From Vitellaria paradoxa (lineage: Eukaryota; Streptophyta; Magnoliopsida; Ericales; Sapotaceae): DNA of 64,000 nucleotides. The translations under genes were made by a program, and so were the position numbers. Location: the NCBI GenBank assembly GCA_019916065.1, contig CM034244.1, positions 35,339,433 to 35,403,432 on the forward strand, in the 5' to 3' direction. Below are positions 1 to 11,600 of the stretch, piece after piece; the first letter of the stretch is position 1, and every line of letters starts with the position of its first letter. Under the pieces are notes generated by a model. That model had not been told where the DNA came from, searched no databases, and saw nothing but the letters and a program-made list of their open reading frames with translations.

Positions 1-440
1 TATGAGGATTCTAGAAGTATCTTAAATAGCTTTTAATCCAGTTTTGAGCAAGCAAACACCCCAAGAAAAGGTCTATCTGCCCAGGGGATCATGTGACCAG
101 TCAAAAGTGTTTCGACCCATCACAAAGTTGTCAAAATATCTGCATGCGAAATCAAATCTTAGACTGAATCTGCCTGCAAAAGAGTGACGCAGGAGGTAAA
201 ATAGAGAAATAATGCCTTTTGTCCCATATCGCCTGGTTAGAGGAATGAAGTAGCATATATATAATATTCGACGACTATAAAGTATAACACGTTTTAAAAC
301 CGTGAGAGCATTGGATTCAGTAGGAACTCCAGGGTTAAGTATGCTCAAGTAGGAGCCTTGGGAAGCAACAAACTATGTCCAAAGCAAACAATATTGTACT
401 GTGTAAATGTGGGTTATTACAGGTCTTCTAGGTGATCATT
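1..440. other. Unassigned sequence at left edge
   Basis: An open minus-strand stretch of about 90 codons (348-73) is present, but I recognise no domain in it. It lies beyond the zinc-knuckle remnant of the gypsy gag and could be more of that decayed element or intronic sequence of the LIN-like gene. There is no WD40 repeat signature in it. Confidence 0.3.
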
Positions 441-1043
441 ATCATTTTGTCTTGAATGTTCCCCAATAGCTCAGATTTTTCTTAGGATTATTAGCAAACA
501 CATGACCAAAACCTTTACAATTAAAGCACCGCACACGAGAGTAATTCCTAGAAGCATTAGTCATGGTTTCCTTACCTTTAACATCATTCAATGGTGGGAT
601 ACTAGCTGGAGGAGGACCTAGCACTGACTTAGGCTTCGAAGGAAAAACTTGGTTAAAGGAAGGACGTATCTAAACTTAGTCCACAAGGCAGGATTGGTGA
701 CCAACTCATAATCCTGGACTAAAATTTAAGCATGGTCAAGAGTGATAACACATATATCCAGTGGCAGACCCAAATAGGGTAAGGGGGTCAAGTGACCCCC
801 TTGATTTTTGACATGAAATTACTAAAATACCCCTATCATTTTAGTGTTATTAAAAGATTAAATTAATTCAAACTTTAGGGATTTTAGTCTAATTAAAAAA
901 TTAAGGTTATGCAAATTTTTTTAACATAAAAAAATTTTACAAGAAACCCAAATATTTGTTGTGAAATAAAGTGCATTATCCCACTACACTATCGAATATT
1001 TTTGTGCATAATATCATTAATTTTAACATATAACATAACAAAT

Positions 1044-1063
1044 TTTATACACAATGAAACTTA
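1044..1063 (+). repeat. Left target-site duplication of SINE (20 bp)
   Basis: A 20-base string starting tttatacaca is repeated exactly at 1255-1274, bracketing the 191-bp SINE. Confidence 0.8.
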
Positions 1064-1254
1064 AACCAAACCAAACCAAACATTTTCCCACTAGGTGGGG
1101 TCGGCTATATGGATTTGTCGACGCCAATTAAATCTGTTTAGGGCCATGTCCTCTGATAGATCTAGGTAGGTCAGGTCATGTTTAATGGTTTTTTTTCAAC
1201 TTCTCTTGGATCCTCCTCTGCCTCTCCTACTCCTATCAATTTCCATACTTTCAC
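1064..1254 (-). mobile_element. SINE with TTTGG-repeat tail, inside the hAT element
   Basis: The 191-bp insert is flanked by perfect 20-bp direct repeats (1044-1063 and 1255-1274), the mark of target-primed reverse transcription. Read on the minus strand it ends in the widely shared plant SINE 3' module tagccgaccccacctagtgg, followed by a short (TTTGG)n tail. The same 3' module and tail recur at 52053-52099. Clear pol III A and B boxes were not found in the 5' part, so the head may be diverged or shortened. Family knowledge suggests an Angio-domain type SINE. The name is inference; the insertion footprint is directly visible. Confidence 0.75.
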
Positions 1255-2402
1255 TTTATACACAATGAAACTTAATAATAATTATATGTATATATATATA
1301 TATATATATATTATAACAAGGGACATCTCTAGTAAACCTTAAGTACTGTTAAAAAGGTCAGTTAAACCATTTAATTGTAAAAAGTATATTCATTGGTTTA
1401 ATGTACAAAAATAATTTTCTATCTCCCTAAAAACAACATCGCTTCTCTCTTACTCTTAATTACTATGTAATTCTTTGTTCCCTTCTTAGGAATTCCTACA
1501 TAATTCTTTGTTTCCTCCTTAGGTGCTTAGTGCCCCCCTTAGTAAAAATCCTGAATCCACCCCTGACTCTATCCTAAGGTCATCATAAAGACCTTGCCTA
1601 AACCTACTCAAGGTCGTAGACTCATCCTCTATTATATTGCACCAGATCCTGAACTTATCAAATTGAGTCACATACTTAGTCACAAATCTATTTCCTTGCC
1701 TGAGATTATTCCATTAGTCTAATAGATTAATCTTATATGATCTAGGCAAGTATTTCTCTTGAAGACAATGTTGCATTTCATCCTAAGTTCCAACGGGCGG
1801 TGCGTGGTGCCTAGCCAAGATATCCTCGACACTCTACCAAGATAATTGAACATTACTAGCCAATCTCATGCTTGCAAACTCCACCATTTTTGCCTCAGTG
1901 AACCTATACTAGTTAAAGTAGCAGCGATTGATGTGGTGGACCACTGTAGGTTGACTAGGTTTCAAGGTTTATTAGTTTCTGGGGATAAATCTTAGAATGA
2001 TTTGGAAGCGATATATCAAATCATCCTAGATAGGAATGTATTAAATTAGCTTTTTGATTTTAAGGAATTACTTTCCTGATTTTAAGAATTTGTTTCCTTT
2101 GTTGTTAGTTGTGCCATATAGGGATTTCCTACTCTGTGTATAAATATGAGGTATACCTTCATTAGAAACATACAAGAAATTTTTATTCAAGAAATACTTT
2201 ATAGTATTAGAGCTAGGTCACTTGTTAACCCATTCCTATCCAAACACTTAGAACGGACAATGGCAAAGAATTTTCTAATTCCATTCTTAGTGCCTACCTT
2301 AAAACCATCGAGATAATTCACTAAACTTCATGTACAGGTACACCCCAACAAAATGGTGTAGTTAAGAGAAAAAATCGTCATCTCCCTGAGGTTGCTAGAG
2401 CA

Positions 2403-2774
2403 TTGATGTTTACCATGCATGTTCCAAAATACCTTTGGGGTGAAACTATTCTTACAGCCTCATATCTCGTTAACAGAATGCCCTCTAGAGTCTTCAATTT
2501 TTCCCCTCCTATGTCAACTCTTCTACAAACATACCCAACCTTTCCAGTCATGTCCTCTCTTTCACTCAAGACATTTGGTTGTATTGTGTTTGTTCATACT
2601 CACTCACACACTCATTCCAAACTTGATCCCAAAGCTATCAAATGTGTTTTCATTGGGCACTCTTCCACTCAACATAGGTACAAGTGTTATTCTCCATCTC
2701 TTTGTCGTGTTTTTGTATCCATGGATGTATTTTTTGTTGAGTCTAAACCTTTCTTTCAAAACACTTATCTTTAA
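2403..2774 (+). pseudogene. Copia integrase C-terminal remnant
   Basis: The translation has the copia integrase C-terminal signature, including [25 protein letters not shown] and KCVFIGHSSTQHRYKCY. It stops at 2774 before the reverse transcriptase. The catalytic DDE region is only partly present upstream (2260-2400), out of the main frame. Non-functional. Confidence 0.85.
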
Positions 2775-3199
2775 GGGGAGGATTTAGGGGAAGATAAGTC
2801 ATGGGATACAATTGAAACAAAACCTGTCTCACCTATCCATAAACCATCATCCCTGCCTCTACTGCCTAACATTGTTGGACAACATATCTCACGGGAAACA
2901 ATGGAAACATGAGAAGATAACTCTCAATCAGGGCGAGAAAACACTAGACCATCTCCCTTACTGGTTTACTGACGGAGGAAACAAACTCAGCAAGGCTAAT
3001 CTAACCCGAACTTCAGTTCTTAGGGTGATCAAGCTAGTGACCCAAATCAGCCCACTACCGAGACTCAGAACCAAGACCTGGATCTTACTATTATTCTTAG
3101 GAAAGGAATCAGATCTTGTACTCAGCACCCTATATCGAAGTTTGTTTCCTATGAAAATTTATCTCTTGCACTTCCTGCCTTTACCATTGCATTGTCAAA

Positions 3200-4686
3200 A
3201 AAAAAAAATTCCAAGGGACATAGAAGAAGCCCTTTCTAATCCAAGGTGGCAAGCAGCAGTTCACGAGGAAATGGATGCTCTTAGAAAGAATGATACTTGG
3301 GAGATGGTAAAGCTACCTGAACGAAAGAAGACAGTGGGTTGTAAATGGATCTTTACAGTGAAGTTTAATGCCAATGAAAGCATCAACAGGTACAAAGGCA
3401 GACTTGTGGCCAAAGGCTTCACTCAAACATATGGGATAGACTATCAAGAAACGTTTACTCCTGTAGCAAAGTTGAATACGATAAGAGTTCTGCTTTCTTT
3501 AGCATCTAATCTTGACTTGTCTTTACAGCAGTTAGATGTGAAGAATGCATTTCTAAATGGTGATCTCCATGAAGAAGTTTACACGGATGCTCCTCTTGGA
3601 TTTAACAGGGAACATAATCTGGTGTGTAGATTGAAAAAATATCTCTATGGACTAAAGCAGTCACTAAGATAATGGTTTGAGAAATTCACTCGAGCTGTTA
3701 AGAAAAGAGGCTTCATCCAAGCACAGTCTGATCACACACTATTCTGTAAACACTCCCAAGATGGTAAGATAGCTATTCTAATAGTGTATGTGAATGACAT
3801 CATCGTCATTGGAGATGATTATTTGGAGTTAAAACTCCTAGAAGAATTACCTTACAGGAAAATTTAAATTGAAAGACTGGGAACTTTAAGGTACGTACTT
3901 GGTATGGAGGTAGCTCGAAGCAGTGCTGGAATTACTGTCACTCAGAGGAAGTACGTTCTTGGTCTTCTCCAGGACACGGGCATGTTGGGTTGTAGACTAG
4001 CTGAGACACCAATGGACCCTGATGTTAAGCTAGATCTTGAAGGAAGAGAGGATGTCAATCGAAATCGAGAACAATACCAAAAATTGGTAGGTAAACTGAT
4101 CTACCTATCACATACTCAACCAGACATTTGCCTTTGTCATAAATGTGATCAGTCAGTTCATGTACTTACCAAAGAAGAAACACATTGATGCGGTTTTTAG
4201 AATTCTGAGATACTTAAAGAGTACTCCTGGTGAAGGATTGTTTTTTTAAGAAAGGAGATCACAGAATGATAGAAATTTACACTAATGCAAACTCTCTGGT
4301 GATAGAAGATCCACTTATAGTTACTGCACCTATGTGTAGGGTAATTTGGTAACTTGAAGAGAAAGAAACAACCAGTAGTTGCAAAATGCAGTGTAGAAGC
4401 GGAGTTTCGAGCTTTAGCTCATGGCATTTGTGAAGAAATCTGGCTAGAGAGATTGCTTGGTAAACTAAAGGTGTCCAGTTGCATCCCTATGAGATTGTAT
4501 TGTGATAACAAGGCAGCAGTAAGTACAGCACAAAATCCTGTCCATCATGTTCATGCTAAGCATGTTGAGGATGATCAACATTTGATCAAGGAGAAGATCG
4601 ACAATGGAAGTGTGTGTTTGAACTATATGCCTACTAAGGAACAGACAGCTGATATCCTAACAAAGTTTGCGCAAACCAAGTTTTGA
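3200..4686 (+). pseudogene. Copia reverse transcriptase / RNase H remnant
   Basis: The open part to 3672 has the copia RT start ([52 protein letters not shown]) and ends in a TAA where the family has a W codon context. Past it, 3780-3810 encodes a changed catalytic box reading YVNDI instead of YVDDI. The 3904-4188 stretch carries EVARSSAGI and [12 protein letters not shown]. 4354-4686 carries the RNase H tail ([39 protein letters not shown]). Frames change several times, so the enzyme cannot be made. Confidence 0.85.
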
Positions 4687-4989
4687 AGATTTAATAAACA
4701 AGCTGGGAATGATCAACATTTACGCCCAACTTGAGGGGGAGTGTAAATAAATCTTAGGGTGATTTGGAAGGGAAATATCAAATCATCCTAGATAGGAATG
4801 CATTAAATTATCTTTCTGATTTTCAGGAATTAGTTTCTTGATTTTAGGAATTTGTTTCCTTTGTTGTTAGCTATGCCATATAGGGATTTCCTACTCTGTG
4901 TATAAATACGAGTGTATACCTTCATTAGAAATATACAAGAAATTTTTTATTCAAGAAATGCTTTAATTTATGAACAGTGATTAGGATTG

Positions 4990-5361
4990 TTCAGGCTCTG
5001 ATACTAAATTTGATGTGAGACGAGAAAATTAAAGTAAAGAAATAAAGAAAAGAGAGTAAGCAAGAGAATAGAAAATAAGAGGAGAGGAAGAGAAGAAGAA
5101 CTCAGAGAGGGAAGGAGAACATTGGCAAACAAACCATTATTGTTAATTCTCAAAATTCATCAACAACCCTAATCTTAACAACTATCAGCCTTTAAATAGG
5201 CTAATCAAATCCACAAGATAACTAAAATCAAATCAAGGATAAAATCTCTCAAGAAAATCCGATAGAATCTCTAGCAAATCCTACTCAAAATAAACTAATT
5301 AAGAAAAATAACAATAATAAAGGAAATAAAGCCTCAGTAGGTCTCTGTGATATCCTCATCA
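4990..5361 (-). mobile_element. Copia-type 5' LTR with primer-binding site, remnant
   Basis: On the minus strand a block of about 350 bp beginning near TGATGAGG (5361) ends in CTCACATCAAA. It is followed at once by TTTAGTATCAGAGCC (about 5012-4998), which is close to the tRNA-iMet primer-binding site. The element then ends and abuts the 3' LTR of the plus-strand copia remnant. Only an LTR and PBS are left; no coding region or second LTR is seen. The LTR start is approximate. Confidence 0.55.
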
Positions 5362-5446
5362 AGATGTCTCAATATGTGAGTGTAGGGGTAGGGGAAAGAG
5401 GGGGGAGAGAGAGAGAGAGAGAAAGATATCAAAAAGCATAGCATAC

Positions 5447-5684
5447 CGACAAAATATTTTTATCAACAAATGCATCATCATCTTCATTTTCAAGAAATCC
5501 AGTTTGCTTTAAAACCCAATCCTCTATCATTATCTTCCCAGAGGAAGAGAAACGTCCTCCCAATATGAGAAGCGCTCTACAACAATTTGCTTGGATCTTC
5601 TCATTAGACAAGCTTCCATCCAGAGCCACTGAAATGGCATCAACAGCCTCCTCCCTATATATGCTGTATCTGCGAGGTTCCACC
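5447..5684 (-). CDS. LIN-like gene, VEPRRYSIYREEAVDAI exon (last visible exon)
   Basis: The acceptor TTGCAG precedes 5684 and the donor TCG|GTATGC follows 5447. It encodes VEPRRYSIYREEAVDAISVA, then CCRALLILGGRF and a WVLKQTGF segment, as in LIN-like proteins. The following WD40-coding exons are not found between this donor and position 1. That interval is occupied by retroelement debris, so the next intron is at least 5.4 kb or the gene is truncated. Confidence 0.85.
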
Positions 5685-8600
5685 TGCAACACAAGGTTGT
5701 CTCAGCACATTTGCTTACAAGGGTTTGGTACATCAACAAAACCTATAATGTGCCATGAAGATAAGTTCTAAATATTTGATATATTAGCTTTTAAACATTG
5801 ACCCCTATCTTTAACAAATTAAACAGGATAACTATAGTCACATATTCACAAGTTCCTTTTGACAACTGCAGGAAGTCGATGTGATATAAAAGAGATGTCA
5901 GTAAATAGAGTTTTTGAGCAATGGCCATCACTAAATGAAGTAGTGCTAAAATTAATTCTAAAATTAAAAATATATATATTTCTTCAAATCTTTGCATTCT
6001 ATAATAATATTTTAAAGTGTCGTTAATATATGTCATATTTTTCATTAGCTCTGAGCATTCCTAAGTAAAATTCTAATATCAACTTATCATTGAGCAAAAC
6101 ATTAAATAAATGATGGTAGAGTGACACCGCCATGCAACCTTTTTTCCAATACCAAATATTATTAGGAACTTCAATCAACCAATATTCACATTTATATTTC
6201 TTCTTTGCACAGGGCCAAAGGTCACGATCTCACCACATGAAGCAACATCTTAATCTTGTTGACCTTTTTATTTGGCATTTTGGCCGAGGTTCTAAAGAAT
6301 TATAATAGATTGGTAGTCGGTTAAGCTATCACAGAAAATTCCAATTGTAATTGGTTTTTGCATGTGGCCACAAAGTTTAGGAGAAAATTATATCCAACTA
6401 AAACAGAGTAAAAATTTAGAGTGCCGCTATTCGCAACTCTACTTTTCTCCACGCAGCCCAATTTATTCATACATCTTATGTTTTCTCCGAGCAACCCAAT
6501 AAATTCTCCACGCAACCCGCAAATTGCACCTAAAGTTCTAAAAATACTCCCTTCCCTTCTAAAACCCTTAAAATTAAAAACTCACTATTGAAATAATGTA
6601 ATATTTTCAATAGATACATGTCGAAATTTTGTACTTGTTTTGGTAAAAGACTGTTGAAATGTTAAATGGTCATTGAAAAAAATATCAAAACGACAAGAGC
6701 ATGTTAAAATATTTTAATTTTTTCAGTAACCAGTTGATAAAATGATTCGTTTATTTTGGTATGGAAGTGTCGAAAGTTTGTGGTTAATTGCTAAATTTTG
6801 TTAGCAACTAATTGTTGAAATTATTTGATTTTTTCAGCAAGTTACTTGTTGAAAATATGGAGGGCAAGGAAGTCATTTTGCATCAGGGCATTTTTGTCCT
6901 AAGATGGGAAAAATTTAACTGAGCTATGGGAGAAAAAATAGGGCTGCGAATAACAACACCCAAACTTTATATGCACCACACACAGTGTGTTACATGGTTT
7001 ATCTTTTCAATTAGTTTGATTAAATGACAAGGTTTATTAAGATCGATAAGCTTTGAACCATTTGATGAAAATTTTCCCTCTAATTTGGGCCTTCTTGGAA
7101 CATTAGACCATATACTGCATATCAGGAGCAAATGAAATTTTAGTTTTCAAGCATTGACCCCTATCTTCAACAAATTAAACAAGATAACTCTAGTCACAGA
7201 TGCACAAGTTCCTTTTGAAATAAAAGAGATGTCAGCAAATAGAGTTTTTGCGCGATGACCATCACTAAATGAAAGTAGTTCTAAAATTAATTTTTAAATT
7301 AAAAATATATATATTTCTTCAGATCTTTGCATTCTATAATAACATTTTAAAGTGTTGTTAATATACGCCATATTTTTCATCAGCTCTGAGCATTCCTAAG
7401 TAAAATTCTAATATCAACTTATCATTGAGCAAAACATTAAATAAATGATGGTAGAGTGACACCGCCATGCAACCGTTTTTCCAATACCAAATATTATTAG
7501 GAACTTCAGTCAACCAATATTCACATTTAAATTTCTTCTTCGCACACGGCGAAAGGTCACAATCTCACCACATGAAGCAACATCTTAATCTTGTTGACCT
7601 TTTCATTTAGCATTTTGGCCAAGGTTCTAAAGAATTATAATAGGTTGGTAGTCGGTTAAGCTATCATAGAACATTCCAATTGTAATTGGCTTTTACATGC
7701 GGCCACAAAGTTTGGGAGAAAATTATATCCAACTAAAACATTGTAAAAATTTATATTCACCACATACAGCATGCTACATGGTCTATCTTTCCAACTAGTC
7801 TGATTAAATGACAAGGTTTAAGATCAAAAAGCTTTGACCCATTTGATGAATATTTTCCCTCTAATTTGGACTTTCTAGGTGCATTAGACCATATACTGCA
7901 TATCAGGAGCAAATGAAATTTTGTTTAACCAACAATAATTAATTTACTAAAAAACCGCAAGGAGCAATCATTCATTCATAAACTCCACTGTATGTACTCC
8001 AACCGCATGACAAAAATCTACTCCATAAAAGGCAGACAAAAGCCTCAATGCTGTCTTAAAGATCCCTGAGAAATTTACACCAAAAGCACCACATCAGATG
8101 TATAGCTGATTTAGACCAAGCTCTTTCTATTTTCTTAATGATCTCATACCTGTTCCAACAACTGAACAATTTTATAACCAATTTAAGAAAGAACCAAGAA
8201 ACACCAAACACAGCCAGAACCAAATCACTATTCTCCAGCCACCTTGCACAAACAACACTGATGTGGGAGAAAATAATTAAAAACACTTAAAAAATTAAAT
8301 CTTAATAAAAAAAAGGTCACACGTTCTAGTATGCGCCAAAATGTGTGCTATTTTCCCTTTCCTTCTTTTAATGAGATTGTAAGAATCTTCCCATAATCTT
8401 CCATGAACCAACAAAAGCAACTTTGGAAGGAGCTTTAGTCTTCCGGATGTCTTCTATGATAATTAATGGGATTACAGATGGTAAGTATCTTCCCATAAGC
8501 TGCATCCATTCCAAGAAAGGCAATACCACAAAGAGCTTTAATCTGCTAAACACCCCTTCCATGAGAAGAACACATCCTATTAGCTAAGCTTTCTACGATA

Positions 8601-11600
8601 TGATTTTACCTTGAACCTTCCTGATAGTTCCATTAAATGTGATTCTTTTCTTCTCTCAACAGCCCCACCTAGGCATCACAAATTCCAAACCGTTCCCACC
8701 TTCAATCTTGACACAATCACCTGAATATTATGTTCTACACCACACACCATTTCCATTTCCTCTCTCTTACAATAAGTCACCTACATCCATATGTCCACAC
8801 TGATAATGTCTAAAGAGGGGAAAGAGTCACTAAAAGGGGCTTCTCCACATCAAATGTTGTGTTGAACTACCATTCACAACATCTCCCACCACAGGTGAAC
8901 ACAATTAACTCATTGTGTCCTTTTCTTTCCACAGGCTCACCCCAAACGGAAATATTGACCTTGTCCGCACTTCACTCACCCCCTCCATAGAAAAAATTTA
9001 TAGGCATCGCCCTTCTCCAAAACTTCTCTTTTACACGAGTATAGTGCACCACAACTATGTTCCTCAGAGATCTTAACTGCAAAGTACCAATCCACTGATA
9101 CCTAAGCCCCCCTTCTAAGATTGTGTGAATTTAATCAATCCGGCATTCAACATTCGATATTTAGCTCATCACTTTCCTGGTTAGCTGAAATTTTTACAAT
9201 TAATCGATCACTGTTTCACAATTTAGATATACACTACACATAATGATTCAATGGGCCCTTGAACAAATAATAGCAATTCATTACCAGGCCACTGATAGTT
9301 GTCAAATGTCCTCCACATATGAGAAAATAGTCAAAGAGTAGACACAATAGAAAGCACAGCCAAAATTGGTGCTGCTACAAACAATGATACTAGATAACTC
9401 TTGCAATAATCTAACAAAGGTAAAGCAGAAATTTTAACTTGAATTGTGGCAGCACTAGGCTGAGATAAAAATTTAACTAGTCTATAAATTAAGCTAGGAA
9501 GGATACTGGGATAGCATGACTGTCCTTTCCAAACTGTGGCAACAACTTGGTTGGCAATATCTATAGGATTCGAAATGAGGTTTATGGAAACTAGATTCAG
9601 GAGATTTATAAATATTACAAATATTGGACGACAAATCAATCAAGAAGGTAAATGCGCACAATCTAAAAATCCGATATCACAACCTTCAAAAGAACTAGAA
9701 ATAAAGCAACTATTGGATTGCATGTTCTTGAATGCCATTGGCATTAGCCAAGTCAATGTTTTCAAGTGGCAAGCTATTGCAACAGTAGGCACAAAGGATA
9801 ACATATTGAGATGGACGTATGCAGATACCTAGACACCAGAATCAATATTATTAATACATCTGTTCACTATCAGCAAAATAATTTTACTTGAGCAGCCTAC
9901 CAGAAGATCCAAGTGTAAGAGGAGAAGAGCAACCAAGGGTCTTTGCTCGGGTGGAGAACTCTGGAGATAGACAAGTAAAGCATGCATTGTGTCCAGTATC
10001 CCTTCATTCTGTAAGCCACTTAAGAATAAATTAACATCTTTCCTCCTGTAATGGCAGATAGTAGTACCAATTTACGGTAAGGATGATCAATAGCAATAGA
10101 ACTGCAAACCATGCATAATATGGTAACTACTGAAATATGCGTAGGCTATGCAGTATGCAATATATTTAGTTTGCCATGTATAAATGTGTAACCCACCTAC
10201 TTCTACAGTACATTAACAACCTTATAGCTTGTTTTCTACGCTATGCAGTATGCACTATATTTAGTTCACCATGTATATGTATAAATGTGTAGCCCACCTA
10301 CTTCAAGTACATTAACAACCTATAGCTTGCTTTTTCTGGTTGTTAATACTGCCCCCTCACACACTCAATACCCCCCACCACAAAAATAATAATAATAGAA
10401 AAATAAAATAAAAAAATATATATCTATACTAATATAGTAATATATAAAGGGAGAACCAATTTCGATGTATCTGGATTTGTAGTCGCTTCACACTTTTGAA
10501 TTCCTAAAATGTCCTCTAATTGTTAATCATTTTTTGTGTATAATTGCTATTGACTGCATGCAGGTAAGGATAGATAGGGATAGAATGGGAAAATATTTAG
10601 AAAAAAAAATGAAGGAGGAGGAGAAGAAAGAGAAAGGTACAAGAGGAGGAGATGAATTAGAGAAGGTAAATGGATAAAAAACTGGGGAGAAAAGACACAC
10701 GTAATTTGCATGCCTTCACCCTAGTATTTAAACATACACACAGCAATTTCTTGTAATGAAGTTCAAGTATTCCACTTTTTTTTCTTTTTTCTATTACTTT
10801 TTCCTTCTAGAGATTTTTTTTTTTTCTGGTGGGGGAGTAGATTCACTGATTGATTAACGTATTAACATATCCAATAAAAAATAAAAACACTCATACATCG
10901 TATTTCGTTTTTATTAAAGGTCATAATACCAAGAAGGAAAGTAAGGAAGTGCTTCTTCTGAAGGAAAGTCACCAAGTAGGGAGTGATGATGCAACCCATG
11001 ACAATCTTATTACTCCCATTCTCATTCTCATTAACACAATTCTCTTGTCAATCTTATTATTGTTCTTCTTCTTCTTTTTTTTTTTTTTTTTTTTTTTATG
11101 GGAACTGGGAAGGAATCCATGATCCCAATTGAAGTTTCAGGACATAGTGTGGTATCAAGGAAAAGGATGCTCAATGCCACAGGAAGCTGAGGCACAATAA
11201 AGAACAAGAAAACTAGTAGTTAACATAATACCTGTTCAGGCATATTAGTTCTATCAGTAGCAACACTGCATTTACTCTTGATTTAACCTGATTGCTGTGG
11301 ATTAGCTCAATAAGACCTGGTTTCTTAATGTTACTGGCTATGTAACTCCTGCAACCAGCATCTGCTTCAATACAAGAGGAAAATAATGCTGCCACACGAG
11401 TCTTCTCCTCCAAGTTTCCAGATTCAAACCTTCGAACTAGAAACTTCAAGCCTCCAAGAGATATAACGAGCTTGGCATTTGCTATTCTTTCCTCTTTACT
11501 GAAAGCAGTAAGAAGCTGCTCTAATATAAAAACTGATCTCTCATCCTTGAGTTCAGATCTGTGTTCTCCTGCTGCTTGGGAGGCAAAAGCAAATAGATGC

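Larger units (their letters stand above)
759..1565. mobile_element. Non-autonomous hAT-like element (807 bp)
   Basis: The left end reads CAGTGGCAGACCCA. The right end, reverse-complemented, reads CAGGGGTGGATTCA. These are dTph1/hAT-type termini. The flanking octamers catatatc and actctatc match at 5 of 8 positions, a decayed 8-bp target duplication. The body is the inverted relative of the element at 18587-19138: both have a G-run/C-run next to the end and a shared internal stretch around gtgcataatatc / gatattatgcac. It has no coding capacity. It carries a SINE at 1064-1254 and a TA microsatellite at about 1287-1310. Confidence 0.6.
440..1935 (-). pseudogene. Ty3/gypsy gag remnant, split by a hAT insertion
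   Basis: Read on the minus strand, 1930-1570 translates with several stops and shifts into a retrotransposon gag core (W-LG-LRW-F-Y type, with a stretch reading FDKFRIWCNII close to its end). After the 759-1565 insertion the reading resumes. At about 560-500 it reaches a decayed zinc knuckle (CFNCKGFGHVFANN) in which the last cysteine of CX2CX4HX4C is lost. Order and orientation agree across the insertion, so this is one ancient gag interrupted once. No LTR, protease or reverse transcriptase of this element is visible. It is probably cut on its 5' side by the copia LTR at about 1981. Inactive. Confidence 0.6.
1981..4966 (+). mobile_element. Internally deleted Ty1/copia LTR retrotransposon
   Basis: Two direct repeats of about 220 bp (about 1981-2201 and 4742-4966) are the LTRs. 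Right after the 5' LTR is a degenerate tRNA-iMet primer-binding site (tagtattagagc, 2202-2213; consensus TGGTATCAGAGC). A purine-rich tract (cttgaggggga) stands just before the 3' LTR. gag, protease and the N-terminal integrase are missing: the sequence runs from the PBS directly into the integrase core around 2260 (LRTDNG-like). Integrase remnant, reverse transcriptase and RNase H follow with many stops and shifts. It belongs to the same family as the element at 54483-59562 but is much older. It lies in the 3' portion of the LIN-like locus. Confidence 0.85.

Noticed and set aside
8056..9000. Decayed LINE/DUF4283-type ORF on the minus strand
   Set aside because: Only a general impression; no conserved motif could be pointed to.
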